A DNA stretch of 37,612 bases from JAWPMV01 sp038527215. Its GTDB lineage: Bacteria; Bacteroidota; Bacteroidia; J057. The stretch is taken from the NCBI GenBank assembly GCA_038527215.1, contig JBCBGC010000078.1, positions 1 to 37,612 on the forward strand. The letters are read 5' to 3'. The notes beneath the pieces were generated by a model, which worked only from the letters and a program-made list of their open reading frames with translations, did not search any database and was not told where the DNA came from. The translations under genes were made by a program, and so were the position numbers. Positions 31,200 through 37,612 of this stretch are shown piece after piece. Numbering within the stretch: position 1 is the stretch's first letter; every line of letters begins with the position of its first letter.

Positions 31200-32084
31200 T
31201 TACTGATTCACCACCTTCATTTCACAGTCAGAGCAAGAACCTGATCTGCATAGGGCCCAGCCTTTAGGTTGGTCTTTTGCCAGGATACCCCTCGTACCAT
31301 TATGGCACAGGCAATTGATTTGTGAGAAATCTGAAACGACGATTAAAGGATTATCAGCCAGCGTTTCATCTTCAGCATCTGCCATATAAATAGGCAGCAG
31401 GGCCATTTCCGGCACTTCTATCGCTACCTCAGCCCCATAGATATTCAGTAAAATCACTGCGGTGGCTTGACCAGCCTTTTGGGTCTCTGCTAAGTCCGCT
31501 TGTAAGTTCGAAACAAAGGATGCCACTTCAGGCAGTTCGAATAAGACAGAAGAAGCCTGATACCTCCTTTTAACGATGGGCTGCTCTCGAACATAACTGA
31601 TCCCCAGGGAGGGATTTATAAAGCTCATTTCCTCATGGTTCATTAGTTTTTCGTTTCCCGGACTGGTAAAACTTCCGATGCAATCTCCTTCACAAGTCGT
31701 ATGGAGACAGCCATATTTACCCCGGAAGAAAATCACATCACATCCCCCGCCCTCTATGGTGCAGATACCTTTGTAGCCGATGGATGCAAAGGAGGATAGC
31801 TGGCCTTTTTCTCCCTTGTACAGCAGCTTGACCCCATCCGGGAAGAAAAACTTGAGCTGTTTACCCCCCTTAATGTCTTTTTTCCACACTTCCGTTCCTT
31901 CAGGTAGATCGAGCTTCCCCAGTTTTTCTCCTTGCTCGACCTTCCTTTGAAAGGTAAATCCGTCTATCAGGTCCTCTTCAGGCAATCCCAATTCCTGCTG
32001 GCAGCTTATCAGGAAGCAAGGAAGGAGGAAAAGGAATAATCTTCGGAAGTTAAAATAAACCATCGCCGTATTTGTTTTCATCAT
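31200..32084 (-). CDS. Cys-rich lipoprotein, function unknown
   Basis: Up to 294 aa; Met1, Met2 or Met8 could initiate. A hydrophobic leader (RLFLFLLPCFLISC) ends in the lipobox LISC at about Cys28. The mature part has a Gly/Lys-rich beta region, an oxidisable cluster CTIEGGGCDVIF...GCLHTTCEGDC near 110-135, and a C-terminal cluster CLCHNG...CRSGSCSDCEM (five Cys in the last 40 residues) that could bind a metal or form disulfides. I do not recognise a family. It is a lone transcription unit with its own terminator, set between a remnant of the acylase 3' end and the intact acylase gene. This looks like an insertion. Confidence 0.8.
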   Translation of the reverse strand: MMKTNTAMVYFNFRRLFLFLLPCFLISCQQELGLPEEDLIDGFTFQRKVEQGEKLGKLDLPEGTEVWKKDIKGGKQLKFFFPDGVKLLYKGEKGQLSSFASIGYKGICTIEGGGCDVIFFRGKYGCLHTTCEGDCIGSFTSPGNEKLMNHEEMSFINPSLGISYVREQPIVKRRYQASSVLFELPEVASFVSNLQADLAETQKAGQATAVILLNIYGAEVAIEVPEMALLPIYMADAEDETLADNPLIVVSDFSQINCLCHNGTRGILAKDQPKGWALCRSGSCSDCEMKVVNQ

Positions 32085-32167
32085 TGGATATTTTTCAATA
32101 TAAAAAATAACCCCAATGAACGCAAGACCCCTCTTAAGAGCAGGCTTAAAGGCCTTAGTAAATCAAT

Positions 32168-32211
32168 CAGGGTGGTTATCCTTGAACTTGCTTCAAAGGA
32201 TAACCACCCTG
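32168..32211 (-). terminator. Terminator hairpin after the acylase gene
   Basis: Perfect 16-bp stem (CAGGGTGGTTATCCTT at 32168-32183 and AAGGATAACCACCCTG at 32196-32211) with a 12-nt loop, 54 bp after the acylase stop. The trailing minus-strand sequence is only mildly T-rich (ATTGATTTACT). Confidence 0.8.
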
Positions 32212-32263
32212 GGATGAAAGGTCAGCATAAAAGGTGGTGGGGTCAAAGCACCACCTGCAGCTA

Positions 32264-32306
32264 CTTATTTTGGGCTAAAGACCAGTTTACGGCTTTCTGC
32301 GGTCTT
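32264..32306. repeat. Copy B of the direct repeat: the intact acylase 3' end
   Basis: This is the 3' terminus of the acylase gene (KTAESRKLVFSPK and TAA stop at 32265-32267) and the partner of copy A at 31051-31093 in the same orientation. The two copies bound a segment of 1,213 bp that carries the Cys-rich lipoprotein gene, its terminator and the acylase terminator. Confidence 0.7.
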
Positions 32307-34667
32307 AATCTCTTCGGCCTTCATCTTCTGGAGACGGAATTCGCCTTTTGCGAACATCTCCGCCTGATCGCTATAATGGGGACTCATGGGATTGCCGGAC
32401 TGTCCGGTAGGAGAGCAGTTCCAGCTGTGTTCCCAGTCCGCAAAGTCAATGATGCGGCGCTTGGCCGGGCCGCCTCCGACTTCGTAGGTGCCTTCCTTAT
32501 TCAGGGTAAACTGCAAGTTGTTGATGACCTCCGTATTACCGGGAACCGGGAAGGGGCCGACGTTGAACCAGGGTTTGAGGGCTTCCACTGCCCCGAGCGC
32601 ATGGCCGTGCTCCAAGGTGTGCACCTTCTGCCATTGCCAGGCTTGAGGATCATCTCCCAACTGTTGGCTCAAAGCGGCTACGCTTCGCTGAAAGGCAGCC
32701 GTCAGAATCTGTCCTCGGTTTTCGGTTGCTTCGGTATTTTTATCGTCCCACCAGACGCTCCTCTCGTTGGCGAATAGGTAAGGGAAGCTGCGCTTGAAGA
32801 GGTGAGTCCGAAGCATGGTTCCGAAGTCTTCTTCGCCCAGTTCATCGGCCATGATGCCCGCGAGGCTTTCGTAGAGCATTTTGGTAAAAATGGTCGGGCC
32901 AAGCTGCTCCAGTTGATTGTCGCCATTCCAATTGGTGAGGATTTCCAGGGCTTGTCGCTCCTGCTCGCTGGTGAGGCTGGCTGGGTCGATGGCTGCCACG
33001 AAGACATCTCTGACCTCCTGCATGACGGGAGACTGAACGTCCAGAATCATTTCTTTTACTGCGTCTACGTCCCAATCTGACTTGCTGTCCAGGATTTCCA
33101 CGATTCGCGAAGCCCGGTCGCGAGGGATGTAATAGCCTGGGTGTAAGCGCCCTGCCACCGTATCAGGTTGGTTGTTGGCGGAATACAGGTAGCCTACTGC
33201 CGGATTTTCGCTTTGAGGGTTTTCTGTAAAAGGGGTGTAACCCAGGATTTCGTCCGCTCCACTGGCTCCATCCAGTAGCAGCTTGGAGTGTACGTGATCG
33301 GGACGAATGGGCAGCTTAGCCAGGGCATACCAGGCAATGTTGCCATCCACATCTCCGTACATGACATTCAGGCCCGGGGCATGTCCCAGCGATACGGCAT
33401 CCCGCACTTCTTCCATGCTGGTAGCATGGGCCATTTGGTAGGAGAGTTCCAGGGATTTATTGGGGAACTGGTGGTACACCCACCACATGGCTACTGGTTG
33501 ATCCGTGGTAATCGAGATATCTTCCAGGGCCTCGTTTAAAATGGGGCCATGACGGCTGGTTTTTACTTCGAATTGAATGGGTTCTCCATCCTTGACCAGG
33601 ATTTGCTCTTTGCGAATGCTCAGCGGTTCATAGGTTTCTCCGAAGCGAACCTGGGTAGAATCCCCGGTTTTGTATTCCTCTACATAAAAATCAATGTCAT
33701 CATTTTCCAGCATGGTCAGGCCGATGGCATGATGATGGTTATTGCCCAGGACCGGGAAGGGTACGCCAGCCAGATAATATCCATAGAATCGATGGCCGGG
33801 ATATTCCAGGTGCGCCTCATACCAGACCGCAGGCTGGGCATAGCCCATGTGGGTATCATTGGAAAAAATTACCTGTCCGTTTTTGGTTTTTTTCGGACCA
33901 ATCACCCAACCATTGCTGCCAATAAAGGGGGGCACAGGCAAGCGATCCATCAGAGCGGTCATGCTGGCCGGCATCGCTGCGCTATCCTTTTTGGCCCGTC
34001 CCCAAACGGGAATCTTGGTGGCAGAAGGATTCCACTGGGTGTCCAGGTCATCAAAATATTTTTCGCCGAGTTTTTGGTAGATGCGGGTCAGGAGCGGATC
34101 GGTGCGGAAGGCCTGGGCGAAACTAAAGGCCATATAGCCATAGATCGCGTAGGTATCTTCCAGGGTAAAGGGGCGGGCTTCAATGCCGAGAATGGTAAAT
34201 TCAATCGGCGCGGCCCCTTGTTCAATGAAAGCATTGACGCCTTTGTGGTAGGCCAGAGCGGCTAGCTTCATGGGATCATGCTCGGTTTTTGCGTCGAAAG
34301 CCGCTTGGGCTGCCGTGGCGCTTTCCAATATCCCCATGGTTCGGAAAAAGCGATCATTTTCGATTAGGTCAGGCCCTAGAATCTCGGCGAGCTCCCCTCT
34401 GGAAAGGCGACGAAGCAATTCCATTTGAAAGAGGCGGTCCTGCGCATGCACATATCCCAGCGCATATTGGGCATCGGTTTCGTTTTGGGCATATATGTGG
34501 GGAATGCCGTATTCATCAAAATAGACTTCCACCTCCGCACTGAGTCCTTGCAGGACCAGCTGGCCCTCCAAGTCTGGGGATTTGGATTGCAGGAAAAAGA
34601 ACACCGCCAAGGCCAGCACGGCGAAAAAAAGCAGCAGGCCGAAGCCCAGTCGTTTCAAAAATTTCAT
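32265..34667 (-). CDS. Penicillin acylase family Ntn hydrolase
   Basis: 800 aa. An N-terminal TM/signal anchor (about 8-28) is followed by the A-chain region (YFDEYGIPHIYAQNETDAQYALGYVHAQDRLFQMEL, typical of PF01804), a spacer, and the self-cleavage site FIG/Ser251 in IGSNGWVIG, where Ser251 becomes the B-chain nucleophile. Downstream are SNDTHMGYAQPAVWYEAHLEY, NDDIDFYVEE, TSRHGPI and the C-terminal GQSGNPMSPHYSDQ, all intact. Members cleave amide bonds of beta-lactams, acyl-homoserine lactones or cyclic lipopeptides; the substrate here is unknown. The gene lies 24 bp after a GH92 mannosidase gene on the same strand. Its 3' end is repeated at 31051-31093. Confidence 0.94.
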   Translation of the reverse strand: MKFLKRLGFGLLLFFAVLALAVFFFLQSKSPDLEGQLVLQGLSAEVEVYFDEYGIPHIYAQNETDAQYALGYVHAQDRLFQMELLRRLSRGELAEILGPDLIENDRFFRTMGILESATAAQAAFDAKTEHDPMKLAALAYHKGVNAFIEQGAAPIEFTILGIEARPFTLEDTYAIYGYMAFSFAQAFRTDPLLTRIYQKLGEKYFDDLDTQWNPSATKIPVWGRAKKDSAAMPASMTALMDRLPVPPFIGSNGWVIGPKKTKNGQVIFSNDTHMGYAQPAVWYEAHLEYPGHRFYGYYLAGVPFPVLGNNHHHAIGLTMLENDDIDFYVEEYKTGDSTQVRFGETYEPLSIRKEQILVKDGEPIQFEVKTSRHGPILNEALEDISITTDQPVAMWWVYHQFPNKSLELSYQMAHATSMEEVRDAVSLGHAPGLNVMYGDVDGNIAWYALAKLPIRPDHVHSKLLLDGASGADEILGYTPFTENPQSENPAVGYLYSANNQPDTVAGRLHPGYYIPRDRASRIVEILDSKSDWDVDAVKEMILDVQSPVMQEVRDVFVAAIDPASLTSEQERQALEILTNWNGDNQLEQLGPTIFTKMLYESLAGIMADELGEEDFGTMLRTHLFKRSFPYLFANERSVWWDDKNTEATENRGQILTAAFQRSVAALSQQLGDDPQAWQWQKVHTLEHGHALGAVEALKPWFNVGPFPVPGNTEVINNLQFTLNKEGTYEVGGGPAKRRIIDFADWEHSWNCSPTGQSGNPMSPHYSDQAEMFAKGEFRLQKMKAEEIKTAESRKLVFSPK

Positions 34668-34691
34668 CTTAACCAGTAGTAGCGGAGAACA

Positions 34692-36953
34692 TCAGGGTTT
34701 TGCCTGTAGGTAAAATTCCAATGTTCCTCCTTGAATAAGTTGCTGATGGGGCAGAAAGTAAGATCGATATTTCTTGCCGTCCAGCTTCATGCGTTTAATA
34801 TACATCTCTTCCGCAGTATCGCGGTAGGTAATGATCTCAAATTGCGATCCGGTATGATATCGGCTGTCCAGGCGGATGACTACCCGATCAAACACCGGAC
34901 TGCTCAGGGCAAAATCGGGGTTTCCCGGGCATACGGGATAGATTCCCATCATGCTAAACACGATCCAGGCCGATAAGGTTCCGCAGTCATCATTGCCAGG
35001 AATGCCATCTGGGCTGTTTTTGTAATAAGTGGCCATGAGGCGGTGTAATTCCTTTTGCGCCCGCCATTCTTCCCCCTCGATATAGTTGAACAAATAAGGA
35101 TAGTTGATGTCCGGCTCATTGGCCATATCAAAGAGCTTTTCATCAAAGACCTTCTGCAGCGTTTGGGTAAACTTTTTTTCTCCTCCCATCAGCTCAATCA
35201 GGCCTGGAATATCGTGTGGCGCATAAAAGGTGTACTGCCAGGCGGTACCTTCATGAAAACCCGGACTCGGCTCGAAGTTTTCTCCCTGCTTGGGGTCAAA
35301 AGGGGTGAGGAAGCTGCCATCCGGCAATTTGGGACGGATCACCTGGTACTCCTCTGTGTCAAAATAGGTTTTGTAGCGGAGGGATTGCTGATGGAAGCGT
35401 TGATAATCATCTTCCTTGCCTAGAGCCTTGGCAAATTGACCGAGGTTCCAGTCAGCGATATAATATTCCAGGGCGTGAGAAACCGAGTTGTCAAACTCCG
35501 CTTCCAGGGGTACATAACCTTCGTGCAGGTAATGGTCTATGTCTGGTCTTAGTTTATTCTCCGCCCCAATGGTGGTAGCGGACTTGAGCATGGCTTCATA
35601 GGCCAACTCAACGTCAAAATCCCTCAAGCCCCGCACATAGCTATCCACGATGGCGGGAATAGCCGGATCTCCTTCCATGACGTGGGTTTCGGTGCTGTTC
35701 AGTTCCCATTTGGGGAGCCAGCCACTTTCCTTATACATGTCTACCATAGAGCGCACCATGTCCAGCTGCTTTTGCGGATAGACCAGGCTCATGAAAGGAT
35801 GGAAGTTGCGATAGGTATCCCAAAGTGAAAAAACCGTGTAGCGATTGTAAGCGCTTTTACCCACCTGATACCCTTCCATGATGGGATATTCTCCATTGAC
35901 ATCGTTTAACAGATTGGGATGGAGATGCATATGATAAAGCGCGGTATAAAAAACGGTTTTTTGCTCCTGCGTTCCCCCTTCAACCGTGATGGCCGACAGG
36001 GCTTCTTCCCACTTCTTCTGCGCCTTCTCCCGGGTATTCGCAAAATCAAAACCGGGCATTTCGGTATCAAGGTTGAGGCGCGCATTGGCGATGCTGACGT
36101 AGGAAACACCGATTTTGACCAATACCTGTTCCCCCGCTTCCGCTTCATAGCTCATCCAGGCCCCGACGGAATCTCCGGCTACCGGAGCGCCATAGCCTTC
36201 ATAATATTTGAACTGGTCCGGGGTGGCAGACCAATTAGCTTCCACCTGCATGGCTGGCATTTTTTTCCAGACCCCATAGTTATCTGCCGCCCTACTAAAG
36301 CGCGCCACAAAGTACACCGGTCTTTCGGTCCCGTCATTGTAGCAAAAGGTGCCCGTCATGCGGTGGCCTTCGATTTCCTGCTCGTTGACGATGCGGATGG
36401 AGCCGCCTTGTTCATTGGTGAGACCCACGCCCAGGTTGAGCAGGATGTTGGCCTTGCCACCGGGGAAAGTGAAGCGGCTCAAGCCAACCCGTTCTGAAGC
36501 GGTAACCTCAGTTTCTATTTGATATTCTGGCAAAAGGTTGCGGTAGTATCCCGCCTCGGCTTTTTGTTCCGTCATCTGGGTTCCATACGCCCGGTGGTTG
36601 GCCGTGAGGTCTCCTGTCGTGGGCATGAGCTGAATCACCCCTAATTCAGGACAGCCCACGCCACTGAGGTTGACATGTGAGTACCCAACGAAATAGTCAT
36701 TTTCCCAGGCGAAAGGCATAGACCACCAGCGGGCGTCCTTGTCAAAGGTATTTTGCTTTGAACCCGTTACATTAAAAGGGGTAACCGAAACCATGCCCTG
36801 AGGAACCACCGCACCGGGATTGGTCGCCCCGAAATTGGAACTACCAATAAAAGGATTCACATAGTCGGTCAAAGACTGGGCAACCAGGGGCGCGTTTAGC
36901 ATGCCGAGCATGAGGAGCCATAAACCGTATCGATAGCAGGTAGCAGCAAGCAT
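34692..36953 (-). CDS. GH92 family alpha-mannosidase, secreted
   Basis: 753 aa with a signal peptide (about 1-25). N-terminal beta-sandwich with DYVNPFIGSSNFGATNPGAVVPQGMVSVTPF (the GH92 entry motif) and an (alpha/alpha)6 domain from about residue 300: SLWDTYRNFHPF, VMEGDPAIPAIVDSYVRG, NDDCGTLSAWIVFSMMGIYPVCPG and DRVVIRL. GH92 enzymes are calcium-dependent exo-mannosidases that act on alpha-1,2-, 1,3- or 1,6-mannose of N-glycans and yeast mannan. The metal and acid/base region (GNDDCG) is intact. It is the first gene of an operon with the acylase. No other glycan genes (SusC/D) are adjacent. Confidence 0.94.
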   Translation of the reverse strand: MLAATCYRYGLWLLMLGMLNAPLVAQSLTDYVNPFIGSSNFGATNPGAVVPQGMVSVTPFNVTGSKQNTFDKDARWWSMPFAWENDYFVGYSHVNLSGVGCPELGVIQLMPTTGDLTANHRAYGTQMTEQKAEAGYYRNLLPEYQIETEVTASERVGLSRFTFPGGKANILLNLGVGLTNEQGGSIRIVNEQEIEGHRMTGTFCYNDGTERPVYFVARFSRAADNYGVWKKMPAMQVEANWSATPDQFKYYEGYGAPVAGDSVGAWMSYEAEAGEQVLVKIGVSYVSIANARLNLDTEMPGFDFANTREKAQKKWEEALSAITVEGGTQEQKTVFYTALYHMHLHPNLLNDVNGEYPIMEGYQVGKSAYNRYTVFSLWDTYRNFHPFMSLVYPQKQLDMVRSMVDMYKESGWLPKWELNSTETHVMEGDPAIPAIVDSYVRGLRDFDVELAYEAMLKSATTIGAENKLRPDIDHYLHEGYVPLEAEFDNSVSHALEYYIADWNLGQFAKALGKEDDYQRFHQQSLRYKTYFDTEEYQVIRPKLPDGSFLTPFDPKQGENFEPSPGFHEGTAWQYTFYAPHDIPGLIELMGGEKKFTQTLQKVFDEKLFDMANEPDINYPYLFNYIEGEEWRAQKELHRLMATYYKNSPDGIPGNDDCGTLSAWIVFSMMGIYPVCPGNPDFALSSPVFDRVVIRLDSRYHTGSQFEIITYRDTAEEMYIKRMKLDGKKYRSYFLPHQQLIQGGTLEFYLQAKP

Positions 36954-37154
36954 AGGATAGCGAGTTTGCGAGAAAGAGCAGGAGGGTAGGGGAAGCCCTC
37001 TTCAACCAAATTTTCGGAATATACAGGACAGAAAATTAGCAGGAAAGTTTTCGTGAGCCGGAAGGAGAAATCTGCACTTTTTTTTTCTTCAGCCTGCCTT
37101 TTGCTATTTTAATTATTCCCGGGACCAAAAGGGAAAAGGATTAACCTACTGCGC
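36954..37154. promoter_or_regulatory. Divergent gap between GH92 and hydrolase genes
   Basis: This 201-bp gap carries the promoters of the minus-strand GH92 operon and the plus-strand hydrolase gene. It is T-rich near 37079-37115. I cannot fix a -7/-33 pair by eye. Confidence 0.35.
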
Positions 37155-37612
37155 ATGCTTTGGCTGAACATCGTGATCGGAATAGGAGTGCTTTATCTGG
37201 CGATAGGCCTGTTCTTTTATTTCTTCCAACACTACTTCTTTTTTCGCCCGGAAATTCTTCCCAATAGCTTTACCTACAAATATCCCTTTGAGTTTGAGGA
37301 AAAAACCTTCGACATGGAAGATGGAGGTGTCATCAACGCTGTCTATTTCAAGGTTCCCAACAGCCGGGGCGTGATCTACTACCTCAAAGGCAACAGCAAA
37401 AGCATCAAAGGCTGGGGCAAGTTTGCCAAGGAGTTCCTGGGCAGTGGCTATGATTTTTTCATGATGGACTACCGGGGCTTTGGCAAAAGTACCGGCAAGC
37501 GGACCGAGCATATTTTGTACAGCGATGCCCAGCATTTGTACAAATGGCTGCTTAATACCTATGAAGAAGAGCACATCATCATTTATGGCCGTTCGTTGGG
37601 CTCGGGTATTGC
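37155..37612 (+). CDS. Alpha/beta hydrolase, partial (cut by the window end)
   Basis: The first 152 codons of a gene that runs off the right edge. It starts ATG at 37155, with an N-terminal hydrophobic helix (about 4-29, aromatic-rich) that anchors it in the membrane. The hydrolase core follows: VIYYLKGN (strand before the oxyanion turn), DFFMMDYRGFGKSTG, and the nucleophile elbow YGRSLGSG with the candidate catalytic Ser near residue 147. The DYRGFGKS and GRSLGSG segments are typical of the BEM46/ABHD13 branch of serine hydrolases, many of which are membrane-tethered. The catalytic Asp and His lie beyond the window. A minus-strand frame over the same bases (37146-37574) is a shadow. Confidence 0.9.
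   Translation, partial: MLWLNIVIGIGVLYLAIGLFFYFFQHYFFFRPEILPNSFTYKYPFEFEEKTFDMEDGGVINAVYFKVPNSRGVIYYLKGNSKSIKGWGKFAKEFLGSGYDFFMMDYRGFGKSTGKRTEHILYSDAQHLYKWLLNTYEEEHIIIYGRSLGSGI

Noticed and set aside
33549..34265. Plus-strand ORF of 238 codons
   Set aside because: It is antisense to the core of the penicillin acylase gene including the Ser251 region and shows no protein family features.
37146..37574. Minus-strand ORF of 142 codons at the right end
   Set aside because: The opposite strand encodes a clear alpha/beta hydrolase with GRSLGSG and DYRGFGKS motifs that runs off the window.
1..37612. CRISPR array, tRNA or rRNA genes, transposase or integrase
   Set aside because: No regularly spaced repeats, no cloverleaf T-arm signature and no DDE or tyrosine recombinase motifs were seen in any frame. 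The CHAT locus is therefore not a type III-E CRISPR system.

Overview
This 37.6-kb window reads as chromosomal DNA of a free-living member of the Bacteroidota, probably a Saprospiria-type lineage (genus not determinable by eye). The signs are a C-terminal type IX secretion sorting domain, a TonB-dependent receptor with an N-terminal carboxypeptidase-like regulatory domain, a PorV/FadL-like barrel, two LytS/LytTR two-component pairs, a GH92 mannosidase, and start regions without strong Shine-Dalgarno sequences. I see no rRNA, tRNA, CRISPR array, transposase or phage gene.

Layout. 1-938 is AT-rich and holds only a 49-codon hydrophobic ORF with a strong terminator. 939-3739 is a lipoprotein/TPR histidine kinase plus LytTR regulator. 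4024-6956 is an inorganic-carbon locus: an SbtA-type bicarbonate transporter between two unknown small genes, with a divergent CbbR/CmpR-like LysR regulator. 6972-13700 is a complete export module: a LytS kinase and LytTR regulator, then TolC-like, adaptor, FtsX-like permease and LolD/MacB-type ATPase genes, ending with a DUF2147-like secreted protein. A direct repeat with a 20-bp period before the TolC-like gene is a plausible regulator site. 13955-15244 encodes an SDR oxidoreductase and a Dabb-domain lipoprotein. 15322-17784 encodes a T9SS-exported metzincin-like protease and a secreted partner.

17970-22226 is the most interesting block. A predicted periplasmic, membrane-anchored TPR-CHAT protease converges, with overlapping 3' ends, on a two-gene operon for an ECF sigma factor and a membrane-spanning TPR protein placed like an anti-sigma factor. 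The gene set and topology suggest a CHAT protease that acts on a periplasmic anti-sigma domain to release a sigma factor. This parallels in logic the TPR-CHAT/Csx30/sigma arrangement of type III-E CRISPR systems but has no CRISPR parts. It is an inference.

22482-30541 holds a class I glutamine amidotransferase, an outer-membrane operon (TonB receptor, PorV/FadL-like barrel, small barrel), a PLP-dependent sulfur amino acid enzyme with a divergent Lrp regulator, and an ArgE-like M20 deacylase. 30594-36953 holds an SRPBCC protein, a Cys-rich lipoprotein flanked by an imperfect 43-bp repeat of the neighbouring acylase gene's 3' end, a penicillin-acylase-type Ntn hydrolase and a GH92 mannosidase. 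The window ends inside an alpha/beta hydrolase gene.
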